DNA of 64,000 nucleotides from Croceibacterium_A sp035555595 (GTDB lineage Bacteria; Pseudomonadota; Alphaproteobacteria; Sphingomonadales; Sphingomonadaceae): contig DATMGK010000073.1 of assembly GCA_035555595.1 (NCBI GenBank), positions 12,532 through 76,531 on the forward strand, given 5' to 3'. A program made the position numbers and the translations under genes. Below the pieces are notes generated by a model. That model saw only the letters and a program-made list of their open reading frames with translations. It was not told the origin of the DNA and did no database searches. Below are positions 1 through 9,007 of the stretch, piece after piece. Position 1 is the first letter of the stretch. Every line of letters starts with the position of its first letter.

Positions 1-9
1 ATGACTATC

Positions 10-2838
10 TCAGCCCTTCTTGCGGTGACGGATTTCGGAACGGACGGAAAGGCCCAGCGCGTCGGCGACCAGCGCCGCCTGCTCGGCCATATGGCGGCTG
101 GCGAGGCCGGTTGCGGGCGATGCCGCGGGTGCGCGTCCGGCATAGCGGGCGCGCGCGACCTTGCTGCCCGCGTCCTTCAGCGATTGTTCGATGAACGGTT
201 CGACGAAGAACCAGCCGCCGTTGTTGCGCGGTTCTTCCTGGCACCACACCACTTCTTCCAGCGCGGTCATGCGCGACAGGCGCAGGGCCAGCGGTTCGCC
301 GGGGAAGGGATAGAGCTGTTCGATCCGCACTACGGAGGTATCGTCCAGTTCTTCCCGATCGCGCGCTTCCATCAGGTCATAGGCGACCTTTCCGGAACAC
401 AGCACCAGCCGGCGGATCTTGTCGTCGGCGATTTCGGTGCGGTCTGACAGGATGCGCTTGAAATGGCTGTTGGCGGTGAATTCATCCGCGCTGCTCTTGG
501 CCAGCGGGTGACGCAGCAGGCTCTTGGGCGTCATGATGATCAGCGGCTTGCGGAACGGGCGCAGCATCTGCCGGCGCAAAACGTGGAAGTAGTTCGCCGG
601 GCTGGTGATGTTGCACACCTGCAGATTGTCGTCCGCGCACAGTTGCAGGAACCGTTCCAGCCGGGCGGATGAATGTTCCGGCCCCTGTCCTTCGTATCCG
701 TGCGGCAGCAGCAGCACCAGGCCGTTGGCGCGCAGCCACTTGGCCTCGCTCGCGGCGATATACTGGTCGATCACGATCTGCGCGCCATTGGCGAAATCGC
801 CGAATTGCGCTTCCCACAGAACCAGCGTCTTGGGGTCCGCGCTGGCGAAACCGTATTCGAAGCCCAGCACGCCATATTCGGACAGCGGGCTGTCATAGAC
901 CTCGAACTTGCCGTGCGGCAGCGTGGTCAGCGGAATGTACTTCCGCTCCGTCTCCTGATCGACCCAGATTGCGTGCCGCTGGCTGAAGGTGCCGCGCCCG
1001 GAATCCTGGCCGGACAGGCGCACGCCGAACCCCTCGGTCACGAGGCTGCCAAACGCCAGCGCTTCCGCCGTCGCCCAGTCAAACCCTTCGCCGCTGTCGA
1101 ACGATTGCCGCCGCCCGTCGATCACGCGGCCCAGCGTCTTGTGGATCTTCAGGTCGTCAGGGACGGTGGCCAGCGTGCGGCCCAGGCTGTCGAACAGCTT
1201 GCGGTCGATCGCGGTGTCCACGTTGCGGCGCGCCGTTTCCGGGTCGGCCGGGCGGTGCAGCCCGCTCCACCGGCCGCCGAACCAGTCGGCCTGATTGGCC
1301 TTGTAGCTCTTGCCTGCCTCGAACTCCGTTTCTAGCAGCGCGTCGAATTCATAGCGCATGTGCGCGGCGGCCTGATCGTCGATCACGCCTTCGGCAACCA
1401 GCCGCTCCGCATAGATGTCGCTCACGCGCGGATGCTGGCGGATTTTCGCGTACATCAGCGGCTGGGTGAAGCTCGGCTCGTCACCTTCGTTGTGGCCGAA
1501 CCGGCGGTAACACCACATGTCGATCACGATATCGCGCTTGAAGGTCTGGCGATATTCGATCGCCAGCTTGCACGCGAAAGTCACTGCCTCGGGATCGTCG
1601 CCGTTGATGTGCAGGATCGGCGCCTGCACGCCCTTGGCCACGTCTGACGGGTAGGGGCTGGACCGCGCGAACTGCGGGCTGGTGGTAAATCCGATCTGGT
1701 TGTTGATCACGAAGTGGATGCAACCGCCGGTATTGTATCCGCGCACGTCGGAAAAACCGAAGCATTCCCACACGATACCCTGCCCGGCAAAGGCGGCGTC
1801 ACCGTGGATCAGCACGGGCAGAACCTGCTCGTGCGCCGACAGGTCGTCACGGATTGCCTGCTGGGCGCGGGTCTTGCCCAGCACAACAGGGTCCACCGTT
1901 TCCAGATGGCTCGGGTTTGGTACCAGGCTCATGTGAACCTTGATTCCGTCGAACTCACGGTCGGTGCTGGTGCCAAGGTGATATTTCACGTCGCCCGATC
2001 CGCCCACGTCCTGCGGGTTGGCGGTGCCGCCGGAAAATTCGTGGAAGATCACGCGGTATGGCTTGGCCATCACGTTGGCCAGCACGTTCAGGCGGCCACG
2101 GTGGGCCATGCCATAGATGATTTCGCGCACGCCCAGCGATCCGCCATACTTGATGACCGCTTCCAGCGCCGGGATCATGGATTCGCCGCCGTCCAGGCCG
2201 AAGCGCTTGGTGCCGACGTATTTCTTGCCGAGGAACTTCTCGTATTCCTCGCCCCGGATCACCGCGCCCAGAATCGCCTTCTTGCCTTCGGGGGTGAAGG
2301 TGATGACCTTGTCCGGGCCTTCGATGCGTTCCTGCAGGAAACGGCGTTCCTCCAGGTCGGCGATGTGCATGTATTCCAGGCCGACCTGGCCGCAGTAATT
2401 CTTGCGCAGGATGGCCACCAGTTCACGCACGGTGGTCCATTCAAGGCCCAGATTGCCGCCCAGATAAACCGGGCGGTCCAGGGCTTCGCCGGTGAAGCCA
2501 TAATATTCCGGCGTCATGTCGGCTGGAATATGCTGCTTCGACAGGCCCAGTGGGTCCAGGTTGGCGGCCAGATGCCCGCGCACGCGGAACGTGCGAACCA
2601 GCGTCATCGCGCGGATGGAATCGTCCGCAGCGCTCTCCACTGCTCGCTCGTCCACCGGCTTGCCAGCCTTGGCGGATGCTTCCTTTACGGCGATCTTCAT
2701 CGCCGTGGGGTCCATCGCCTGCGTCAGGTCGCTGCCGTCATCGAACAGCGGCCAGCGCCGGTTCGCCCAACTCGGCCCCGGTTGCGGGCCGTCCGGCGTA
2801 TCCAGCTCGGGAAGGAAATTCTGCGCTTCGTTACCCAT
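10..2838 (-). CDS. sucA: 2-oxoglutarate dehydrogenase E1 component
   Basis: This is the thiamine-diphosphate-dependent decarboxylase of the cytosolic 2-oxoglutarate dehydrogenase complex, which turns 2-oxoglutarate into succinyl groups for the E2 subunit. The 942-residue length is normal for the family. The N-terminal E1o motif with LPELDTP/PGPSW is visible, followed by GMAHRGRLNVL, the cofactor-region motifs GDAAFAGQG and NNQIGFTTSP, and the C-terminal HGYEGQGPEHSSARLERF block. It is the last complete gene of an mdh - lipoprotein - sucD - sucA transcript, 39 bases after sucD. Its stop lies 9 bases from the window edge, where sucB would be expected next. The start is the only sensible ATG after sucD. 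Confidence 0.98.
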   Translation of the reverse strand: MGNEAQNFLPELDTPDGPQPGPSWANRRWPLFDDGSDLTQAMDPTAMKIAVKEASAKAGKPVDERAVESAADDSIRAMTLVRTFRVRGHLAANLDPLGLSKQHIPADMTPEYYGFTGEALDRPVYLGGNLGLEWTTVRELVAILRKNYCGQVGLEYMHIADLEERRFLQERIEGPDKVITFTPEGKKAILGAVIRGEEYEKFLGKKYVGTKRFGLDGGESMIPALEAVIKYGGSLGVREIIYGMAHRGRLNVLANVMAKPYRVIFHEFSGGTANPQDVGGSGDVKYHLGTSTDREFDGIKVHMSLVPNPSHLETVDPVVLGKTRAQQAIRDDLSAHEQVLPVLIHGDAAFAGQGIVWECFGFSDVRGYNTGGCIHFVINNQIGFTTSPQFARSSPYPSDVAKGVQAPILHINGDDPEAVTFACKLAIEYRQTFKRDIVIDMWCYRRFGHNEGDEPSFTQPLMYAKIRQHPRVSDIYAERLVAEGVIDDQAAAHMRYEFDALLETEFEAGKSYKANQADWFGGRWSGLHRPADPETARRNVDTAIDRKLFDSLGRTLATVPDDLKIHKTLGRVIDGRRQSFDSGEGFDWATAEALAFGSLVTEGFGVRLSGQDSGRGTFSQRHAIWVDQETERKYIPLTTLPHGKFEVYDSPLSEYGVLGFEYGFASADPKTLVLWEAQFGDFANGAQIVIDQYIAASEAKWLRANGLVLLLPHGYEGQGPEHSSARLERFLQLCADDNLQVCNITSPANYFHVLRRQMLRPFRKPLIIMTPKSLLRHPLAKSSADEFTANSHFKRILSDRTEIADDKIRRLVLCSGKVAYDLMEARDREELDDTSVVRIEQLYPFPGEPLALRLSRMTALEEVVWCQEEPRNNGGWFFVEPFIEQSLKDAGSKVARARYAGRAPAASPATGLASRHMAEQAALVADALGLSVRSEIRHRKKG

Positions 2839-2877
2839 CGGGGCGGTCCTTGGAATCCCAGCAGTGGGGAAAGAGAG

Positions 2878-3768
2878 TTACGCGAGTTCCTTCAACAAAC
2901 CGTCAAGCGTCACGCCCAGTTCGCTGGGGGAGGGGGAGACGCGGATGCCCGCGTCTTCCATCGCCGCGATCTTGTCTTCCGCGCCGCCTTGGCCGCCGGA
3001 AACGATCGCGCCCGCGTGGCCCATGCGGCGGCCCGGAGGGGCGGTGCGCCCGGCGATGAAGCCTACGGTCGGCTTCTTCCGTCCGCGCTTCGCCTCGTCC
3101 TTCAGGAACTGCGCGGCTTCTTCTTCCGCGCTGCCGCCGATCTCGCCGATCATGATGATGCTCTTCGTCTCGTCGTCGGCCAAGAACAGTTCCAGCACAT
3201 CGATGAAATTGGTGCCGTTCACCGGGTCGCCGCCGATGCCGACAGCGGTGGTCTGTCCCAGGCCGATGTTGCTGGTCTGGAACACCGCCTCATAGGTCAG
3301 CGTGCCTGAACGGCTGACAACCCCGACGCTGCCCTTGCGGAAGATATTGGCGGGCATGATGCCGATCTTGCACTCGCCCGGCGTCAGCACGCCGGGGCAG
3401 TTCGGCCCGATCAGACGGCTCTTGCTGCCGGAAAGCGCGCGCTTCACCCGCACCATGTCCAGCACCGGAATACCTTCGGTAATGGCGACGATCAGCTCCA
3501 CCTCGGCGTCGATCGCTTCCAGGATGGAATCGGCCGCGAAGGGCGGCGGCACATAGATCACGCTGGCGGTGGCGCCGGTGGCGTGCTTCGCCTCGGCCAC
3601 GGTGTCGAACACCGGCAGGCCGATATGCCTCTGCCCGCCTTTGCCGGGGGTCACGCCGCCGACCATGGCCGTGCCATAATCCAGCGCCTGCTGGGTGTGG
3701 AACGTGCCGGTTTCACCCGTCATGCCCTGGGTGATGACCTTGGTGTTCTTGTTTACGAGGATGGACAT
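2878..3768 (-). CDS. sucD: succinyl-CoA ligase (ADP/GDP-forming) alpha subunit
   Basis: The alpha subunit of succinyl-CoA synthetase carries the CoA-binding Rossmann domain and the phosphohistidine of the TCA-cycle step that makes ATP or GTP. At 296 residues it has normal length. Visible motifs are the N-terminal TQGMTGETGTFHTQQ loop, PNCPGVLTPGECKIGIMP, the GGDPVNGT segment and the active-site His in GRRMGHAGAIVSGG near residue 250. The ATG follows the stop of the upstream lipoprotein gene directly (TGA then ATG), so the two are probably translationally coupled. The partner gene sucC, which usually precedes sucD, is not in this operon and must lie elsewhere. Confidence 0.98.
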   Translation of the reverse strand: MSILVNKNTKVITQGMTGETGTFHTQQALDYGTAMVGGVTPGKGGQRHIGLPVFDTVAEAKHATGATASVIYVPPPFAADSILEAIDAEVELIVAITEGIPVLDMVRVKRALSGSKSRLIGPNCPGVLTPGECKIGIMPANIFRKGSVGVVSRSGTLTYEAVFQTSNIGLGQTTAVGIGGDPVNGTNFIDVLELFLADDETKSIIMIGEIGGSAEEEAAQFLKDEAKRGRKKPTVGFIAGRTAPPGRRMGHAGAIVSGGQGGAEDKIAAMEDAGIRVSPSPSELGVTLDGLLKELA

Positions 3769-4131
3769 TCAGAAACTCCAGACTTCGTTTGCGGCAGGGC
3801 GGATTTCCTCCTGCCCCATCTGGACCAGATCTATGGTCCGATTCTTCAAATTGCCGGCACAGGTAAAAAGAAACTGCGAGGTGCGATTGTCCCGATGATC
3901 GTTCATCTCCGCGACGAAGTGTCCATCCTCACCCACTCTCCAGACGAACTCCGGAGTATCGTCGTCCTGCGGCAGGGATTGGGCTTGTTCCAGCTTACCG
4001 ATCAACGGATTGGCTCGCTCCAAGCAGGCCAAAGCAGCATCCCACCGCGCGGCTTCCTCTTCGGACGCCGGCTCGCCGCATGCGCCGAGGATCGCCAATG
4101 CGGCGAGGCCGAGATGTCGCAGGTCAGCCAA
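3769..4131 (-). CDS. small lipoprotein between mdh and sucD
   Basis: I do not recognise a family. With the TTG start chosen here the product has 120 residues. It begins with a hydrophobic signal segment (LGLAALAILGAC) whose LGAC is an acceptable lipobox, so the mature protein would be an envelope lipoprotein starting at Cys. The rest is acidic and soluble, with a Trp-containing middle and two further Cys-free stretches. The TTG start overlaps the end of mdh by 8 bases and the stop abuts the sucD ATG, which argues for real translation inside the operon. Longer in-frame starts exist inside mdh but would put an Arg-rich tail before the signal peptide. Function is unknown. Confidence 0.7.
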   Translation of the reverse strand: MADLRHLGLAALAILGACGEPASEEEAARWDAALACLERANPLIGKLEQAQSLPQDDDTPEFVWRVGEDGHFVAEMNDHRDNRTSQFLFTCAGNLKNRTIDLVQMGQEEIRPAANEVWSF

Positions 4132-5086
4132 GGCTGCTATCGATACCCTTACAGGCCACCAGCAGTTCCTTGACCGCATCGACGCTGGTCTGGAAGTTCG
4201 CCTTGGCCGCATCGTCCAGTGCGATCTCGATCACTTCTTCCGCGCCATCCGCGCCGATCACCACCGGCACGCCGACATACAGCCCGTCGAGGCCGTACTG
4301 GCCATCAACGTAGACCGCGCAGGGCAGGATGCGCTTCTGGTCGCCCAGATAGGCTTCGGCCATCGCGATGGCGCTGGTGGCAGGGGCGTAATAGGCGCTG
4401 CCGGTCTTCAGCAGGCCCACGATCTCGCCGCCGCCGCTGCGGGTGCGCTGCACGATGGCGTCGATCGCTTCCTTGCTGGACTTGCCCATCTTCACCAGAT
4501 CGTCGACCGGAACGCCGGAAATGGTGGTGTAGCTGGTGACCGGAACCATCGTGTCGCCGTGGCCGCCCAGAACGAAGGCGTTCACGTCCTTCACGGAAAC
4601 GCCGAATTCCCAAGCCAGGAACGTGGCGAAGCGGGCGCTGTCCAGCACGCCAGCCATGCCGACGACCTTGTTGTGGGGCAGTCCGCTGAATTCGCGCAGC
4701 GCCCACACCATCGCGTCCAGCGGGTTGGTGATGCAGATCACGAAAGCGTCGGGCGCGTGCGCCTTGATGCCTTCGCCCACGGCCTTCATCACGGACAGGT
4801 TGATGCCCAGCAGGTCATCGCGGCTCATGCCCGGCTTGCGCGGCACGCCCGCGGTCACGATGATCACGTCCGCGCCCGCGATATCGGCATAATCGTTCGT
4901 GCCGGTGATCTTCGCGTCAAACCCTTCCACCGGGCCGCACTGGGAAAGGTCCAGCGCCTTGCCCTGCGGGATGCCTTCGGCGATGTCGAACAGGACGATG
5001 TCGCCCAGTTCCTTCTTCGCGGCGAGGTGGGCCAGAGTGCCGCCGATCATGCCGGCGCCGATAAGGGCGATCTTCTTGCGAGCCAT
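4124..5086 (-). CDS. mdh: malate dehydrogenase (NAD-dependent, LDH-like type)
   Basis: This enzyme oxidises malate to oxaloacetate with NAD+ in the TCA cycle. The 320-residue length fits the LDH-like malate dehydrogenases of alphaproteobacteria. The dinucleotide-binding loop GAGMIGG opens the protein. MSRDDLLGINLSVM, ITNPLDAMVW and the catalytic His in VLGGHGDTMVP follow in the expected order. It is the first gene of the mdh - lipoprotein - sucD - sucA run, with about 245 bases of leader before it that include an AT-rich promoter-like stretch. The next gene starts within its last codons. Confidence 0.98.
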   Translation of the reverse strand: MARKKIALIGAGMIGGTLAHLAAKKELGDIVLFDIAEGIPQGKALDLSQCGPVEGFDAKITGTNDYADIAGADVIIVTAGVPRKPGMSRDDLLGINLSVMKAVGEGIKAHAPDAFVICITNPLDAMVWALREFSGLPHNKVVGMAGVLDSARFATFLAWEFGVSVKDVNAFVLGGHGDTMVPVTSYTTISGVPVDDLVKMGKSSKEAIDAIVQRTRSGGGEIVGLLKTGSAYYAPATSAIAMAEAYLGDQKRILPCAVYVDGQYGLDGLYVGVPVVIGADGAEEVIEIALDDAAKANFQTSVDAVKELLVACKGIDSSLG

Positions 5087-5237
5087 AGGTCAGCCGTATC
5101 CTTCAACCATGCGGGCAATTCGGGCTGCTGTTGAGCGTTTCCCATAAGCCCGCACGCGGGAAGGCGCTCTGCGCGACGGCGGGGAGGTAGGCCCGCCCAC
5201 ACCCTATTGCAACCGCGAAAAGCCGGTTAATGGCAAG

Positions 5238-5265
5238 TATTTATGCTATCAGTTCGCAATATCAA
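5238..5265 (-). promoter_or_regulatory. candidate promoter of the mdh operon
   Basis: In an otherwise G+C-rich leader, the minus strand shows TTGATA and TAAATA separated by 16 bases, about 150 bases before the mdh start. This is the only AT-rich pair of hexamers there. It is a reasonable sigma-70 type promoter, but the match is partial and there is no other support. Confidence 0.3.
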
Positions 5266-5332
5266 TAATACCGCCACGAGATGACTCATGCGGCACTGAT
5301 TTCACACTGATACGGCTCTCTTGCTGCCCGGT

Positions 5333-5722
5333 TCAACCGCCGGACTGGGCGAATTGCGGATCGACTTCGGAAAGCATCAGTGCGTTGCCGTCCGGGTCGT
5401 AGAAAGTCAGCAATTTTACCATGCCGGGAATCTCGCTGATCGGTCCATCCTGTCGCACGCCTGCCGCGTCCAGTTTGGCTTTACCGGCTTCGATATCCGT
5501 CACTCCGAAAGTCAGCGTCGCCCCGCCACCTTGTGGCACTTCCTCCACCTGGCTCAGGCCGACCGTCACCTTGTCCACGCCCGTGGAAAGTTCGCACCAC
5601 GCGATCTCGTCCATGCGATATTGCACGGTGAAGCCCAGCACTTGCGTGTACCATTCGATCGATCGGTCCAGATCGGTCACGCCCAGCGCGCAGGTCAGAT
5701 AGCCGTCATAAGTCAGGGTCAT
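5333..5722 (-). CDS. VOC family (glyoxalase/bleomycin-resistance fold) protein
   Basis: The 129-residue single-domain protein has the paired beta-alpha-beta-beta-beta pattern of the vicinal-oxygen-chelate superfamily. The VTDLDRSIEWYTQVLGF opening and the FYDPDGNALMLSE closing motif are typical. The first metal ligand of classical glyoxalase I is not obvious, because a Cys lies where a His is common, so the substrate cannot be named. It stands back to back with a HxlR-like regulator across 88 bases that hold an imperfect dyad. This suggests that the regulator controls it in response to a small molecule the protein binds or converts. Confidence 0.85.
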   Translation of the reverse strand: MTLTYDGYLTCALGVTDLDRSIEWYTQVLGFTVQYRMDEIAWCELSTGVDKVTVGLSQVEEVPQGGGATLTFGVTDIEAGKAKLDAAGVRQDGPISEIPGMVKLLTFYDPDGNALMLSEVDPQFAQSGG

Positions 5723-5763
5723 GATCGTTCCTCATTGCTTGATCGTGCATTCACGGCGAATCG

Positions 5764-5797
5764 CTGACTAAAAGTATAGCACATATCATTTTGTCTG
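5764..5797. promoter_or_regulatory. operator-like imperfect dyad between the VOC and HxlR genes
   Basis: In the divergent intergenic region, a 34-base sequence beginning CTGACTAAAAGTAT and ending ATCATTTTGTCTG reads as an imperfect inverted repeat, with about 11 of 15 positions per arm complementary. It is AT-rich in a G+C-rich setting and lies 13 bases before the ATG of the regulator. A dimeric winged-helix regulator could bind it and control both genes. The role is inferred from position and symmetry. Confidence 0.45.
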
Positions 5798-5810
5798 ATA
5801 GAGTGCCGTC

Positions 5811-6350
5811 ATGCCCACGACGGAAGACCTCATTCGCCTCAGCAGCGGGCGCTGGCTGGTTCCGTTGCTGGCGCTGGCCAGCGGGCAGGACGGGCTTCGT
5901 TTTGCGGAGGTGTTGCATCGGCTCGGGCTGGCGCGGGGTGTGGCGCGTGCCAGCCTTGATGCGCTGGTCGCCGGGGGCTGGTTGGCGCGCAATTCCGGGC
6001 ACGGCCATCCGCTGCGACCCGAATACGTCCTCACGCAAAGGGGCGTTGCCGCCGGTGTGTGGGCGGAACAGGTCATGGCGGCGCGGGAAGCACTGGGGTT
6101 GGCGCCCGATGCGCTCACGCGGTGGACGCTGCCGTTGGCCGGGCGCCTTGCCACGGGGGAGGCCCGGTTCGGAGAAATCTCGACCGCGCTTTCGCCGGTC
6201 AGTCCGCGCGCTCTGTCACTGACCTTGAAGGGTGCGCTGGCGCATCGGCTGATCGGGCGGCGGCTGGAAGATCGCTTTCCGCCCGTGCCGGTCTATGCTC
6301 TCACCTCGCGCGGCAGCGACTTGGCCCGGGCAATTTCCGCGCCGATGTAG
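5811..6350 (+). CDS. HxlR-like tandem winged-helix transcriptional regulator
   Basis: The 179-residue protein contains two winged-helix units. The first (about residues 8-85) has GRWLVPLLALASGQDGLRF, resembling the HxlR core W-x-LLALL-xG-x-RF. The second (about residues 95-175) has RFGEISTALSPVSPRALSL and ends with PVYALTSRG, the classical HxlR wing. The typical HxlR N-terminal Cys is missing, so redox sensing through it is not supported. A tandem arrangement inside one chain could let a monomer mimic the usual dimer. It is divergent from the VOC gene and probably regulates it. Confidence 0.8.
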   Translation: MPTTEDLIRLSSGRWLVPLLALASGQDGLRFAEVLHRLGLARGVARASLDALVAGGWLARNSGHGHPLRPEYVLTQRGVAAGVWAEQVMAAREALGLAPDALTRWTLPLAGRLATGEARFGEISTALSPVSPRALSLTLKGALAHRLIGRRLEDRFPPVPVYALTSRGSDLARAISAPM

Positions 6351-6362
6351 CGCGGTGCGGGA

Positions 6363-8309
6363 TCAGCCAACCAGCCGCTCGCGCGTTTCCCGCTCGCGTT
6401 CCTGCGACAGCAGCATCGCCGCCAGATAATCGGGCACGGCGCGGCTGAAATAGTATCCCTGGCCTAGCGTACATCCGGCGGCGCGCACGGCCTGTACCTG
6501 CTCGATCGTTTCCAGACCTTCGGCCACGATATCCATGTCCAGTGTCGCGCCCATTTCCGCCACCGCGCGGATGATCGCATCGCTCTTGCGCCCGATGTTG
6601 GGGCCGGAAACGAAGCTGCGGTCCACCTTGATCTTCTTGAACGGGAACTTGTTGATGTATCCCAGCGATGAATAGCCGGTGCCGAAATCGTCCAGCGCGA
6701 ACCGCACGCCTTCGCGCGCCAGATCGTCGATGAAGCGGGCGGTATTGGCGTCGTCGTCCAGGAACAGGCTTTCGGTCACTTCCAGTTCCAGCCTGCGCGG
6801 ATCCAGATTGGCCTCGCGCAGCGCGCTCAGGATGCCCAGCGCCGCGCCGGGGGCCCTGATCTGTGCGGGGGACAGGTTCACGGCGATCGTCACGTCGTCC
6901 GGCCATCCCGCAGCCGCCTTCGCCGCCTGCGCGGTGATCCAGTTGCCCAGTGTGATGATGACGCCGGTTTCCTCGGCCACGGGGATGAACTCGTCCGGCC
7001 GCAGCTCGCCCTTTTCCGGGTGGAACCAGCGCACCAGCGCCTCGAACGTGCGGATGCGGCCGGTTTCCAGATCCACGATCGGCTGGAAGAAGATCGACAA
7101 CTCGTCGCGCTGGATTGCCGCGCGCAGTTCGGATTCGATTTCCTTGCGCCGTACCAGATCGCGGGTCATCGAATTGTCGAAGAAACAGATCTGGTTCCGC
7201 CCGCCGACTTTCGCGTGATAAAGCGCCAGGTCCGCGCCCTGCATCAGCGTGTCGATATCGGGCCCGTCATCGGGCAGCAGGGCCACGCCCATCGATGCGG
7301 CGGCATCGATCCGCACGCCTTCCACCCGCGTCGGGCGCGAAACCTCGTCGGCCAGCGCGCGGGCCAGCCGTTCGCTTTCCGCCCGGTCGCACACTTGCGC
7401 CACCACGATGAACTCGTCGCCGCCAAAGCGCGCCACTGTCGCGGTCTCCGGGGCCGCCGCGCGCAGCCGGCCAGCCACTTCGTGCAGCACCTTGTCACCC
7501 ACCGGATGGCCGAGGGTATCGTTGACTTCCTTGAACCGGTCCAGGTCCAGCCAGAACAGCGCCAGCTTTTCGTTCTGCGGCAGGACCATCAGCATTTCGA
7601 CCATGTCCTGATTCAGCCCGGCCCGGTTGACCAGCCCGGTGACCACATCGGTGCGGGCCAGTTCGCGCATACGATCGGCCATCTGCGCGCTGGCGTCGGC
7701 CGCGCGGATCTGTTCCTTCAGCGTGCGGAACACGTGCATTGTCACCGATGTCATCGCGAAGATCATCAGCGTGGTGGTCACGGCCAGCACGATAAGCGGC
7801 GGCGTGGCCACGATGGCGCAGGCTACCAGCACCGGGAACACCGCCAGTATCAACTGGCCTATCGCGATCACCGGCCGCCCGGCATTGCGGGCCGAAATGC
7901 CGTTGGCGTAAGCCAGCGCATAGCCGAAGGCGAGCACCTCCACATGCGTTTCGCTATCGAACAGAATGGTCAGCGCGGCGATCGTGCCGGCCAGCAGGGC
8001 ATAGCTGAACGCACCGGCTTCATAGACCAGTTCCAGAGTCCTGACGGAACGGCGCTTGTTGCTGGCGGAAAGCCAGTAAGCCAGCAACACGCGGGTTACG
8101 GCCACTACGTTCAGCGCCATGGCTGCGACGGTGATCCACACGCTTCCGCCCGACCATGCCGCCGTTGCCGCCACGGACATGCCGCACAGCGCACCGATCG
8201 TCAGGCTGACGGGCTGCGTGTAAAGCGTTTCCACGAGCTTCGCGCGCACGCGTTCGTCGCGCTCATCGCGCCCAAAGTAACCGGAAAAGATCTGCTTCAG
8301 CCGTTTGAT
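6363..8309 (-). CDS. membrane-bound GGDEF-EAL cyclic-di-GMP enzyme
   Basis: This protein may make and/or break cyclic-di-GMP. The N-terminal third holds about six hydrophobic segments forming a membrane sensor, then a GGDEF domain with an intact ARFGGDEF loop, then an EAL domain with FEALVRW, NLSPAQ, ELEVTES, LDDFGTGYSSL and VAEGLET, so both active sites look complete. I placed the start at an ATC codon 7 bases after TAGGAG, giving IKRLKQIFSGYFGRDERDE as the cytosolic N-terminus. The nearest canonical start downstream is a GTG whose first base is 8249. Longer reading frames run into the preceding gene. It lies 49 bases after that gene and is probably co-transcribed with it. Confidence 0.9.
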   Translation of the reverse strand: MKRLKQIFSGYFGRDERDERVRAKLVETLYTQPVSLTIGALCGMSVAATAAWSGGSVWITVAAMALNVVAVTRVLLAYWLSASNKRRSVRTLELVYEAGAFSYALLAGTIAALTILFDSETHVEVLAFGYALAYANGISARNAGRPVIAIGQLILAVFPVLVACAIVATPPLIVLAVTTTLMIFAMTSVTMHVFRTLKEQIRAADASAQMADRMRELARTDVVTGLVNRAGLNQDMVEMLMVLPQNEKLALFWLDLDRFKEVNDTLGHPVGDKVLHEVAGRLRAAAPETATVARFGGDEFIVVAQVCDRAESERLARALADEVSRPTRVEGVRIDAAASMGVALLPDDGPDIDTLMQGADLALYHAKVGGRNQICFFDNSMTRDLVRRKEIESELRAAIQRDELSIFFQPIVDLETGRIRTFEALVRWFHPEKGELRPDEFIPVAEETGVIITLGNWITAQAAKAAAGWPDDVTIAVNLSPAQIRAPGAALGILSALREANLDPRRLELEVTESLFLDDDANTARFIDDLAREGVRFALDDFGTGYSSLGYINKFPFKKIKVDRSFVSGPNIGRKSDAIIRAVAEMGATLDMDIVAEGLETIEQVQAVRAAGCTLGQGYYFSRAVPDYLAAMLLSQERERETRERLVG

Positions 8310-8358
8310 CTCGCCGCTCCTAGAATCACGGCGATAACGGCAAGAGGTTTTCGACTCG

Positions 8359-8724
8359 TTAAGCTTTACAAGTGGGAGTTTCCGCGCGCTTCGGGCTTTC
8401 GCCTTCCGTGCGGACCGCTGGAACGCGGGCGTCGCGCAAATCCAGTTCGCTGGCCATACGGCGGTCCAGCGCGCGGCAGACTTCCAGCCACCATTGATAG
8501 CCCTGACGGTCACCGGCGAAGAAGGCCGCCTCGGCCTGCTTGCGGGCGCGGCGGGCGGCTGACAGGCCATGCTCGGCGAAATGGCGCAGGGCAGCGTGCA
8601 GAAGCGCATCCGTTGCCCAGCTCACCGCATTGTCGTTCGCGGGCAATTCGCGAATCCGGCGCCTGGCGCGCGCGCTCATGCGCGAAAGATTCGCGCCCGT
8701 TGATGCGGCAAAGCGGATGGTCAT
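8359..8724 (-). CDS. conserved hypothetical protein
   Basis: The 121-residue protein is rich in Ala and Arg and mostly helical, with RARRRIRELPANDNAVSW near the N-terminus and two long helices after it. There is no signal peptide or membrane segment. I do not assign a domain, though proteins of this kind occur in sphingomonads. Codon use matches neighbouring core genes. It precedes the GGDEF-EAL gene on the same strand and may belong to the same transcript. The region upstream (8725-9007) holds no gene that I can support. Confidence 0.7.
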   Translation of the reverse strand: MTIRFAASTGANLSRMSARARRRIRELPANDNAVSWATDALLHAALRHFAEHGLSAARRARKQAEAAFFAGDRQGYQWWLEVCRALDRRMASELDLRDARVPAVRTEGESPKRAETPTCKA

Positions 8725-9007
8725 GCCGTCGGGCCTACGGGCGTTTCACCTAATCGGGGGTTGGCAGGAATGGTTTCCGAAACCTTGCTTCGGATTTACC
8801 ATAAATGCCTGATTTGGATGTACGATCCCGCCGACGGACGGACACGGAAGGGCAATTCCCGTCCGATCCGCCGGCAGTAGGCCCGCCACCTTGCGCAGGT
8901 TCGGCGGGTTGTCAGGTCAATGCCTGTCGCCGCCAGTATAACTGGACAGGCATATTCCTCGCATCCGCTGTTTTGCCGCCGTCCCAATGCAGGACAGCGG
9001 CCGGTAC

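Noticed and set aside
1714..3309. 531-codon open frame opposite sucA and sucD
   Set aside because: It mirrors the codon pattern of two clear TCA genes; no motif, start signal or protein-like composition.
8620..8660. ANDN-like peptide resembling an alphaproteobacterial tmRNA tag
   Set aside because: It lies inside a normal protein-coding frame; no tmRNA acceptor stem or T-arm surrounds it.
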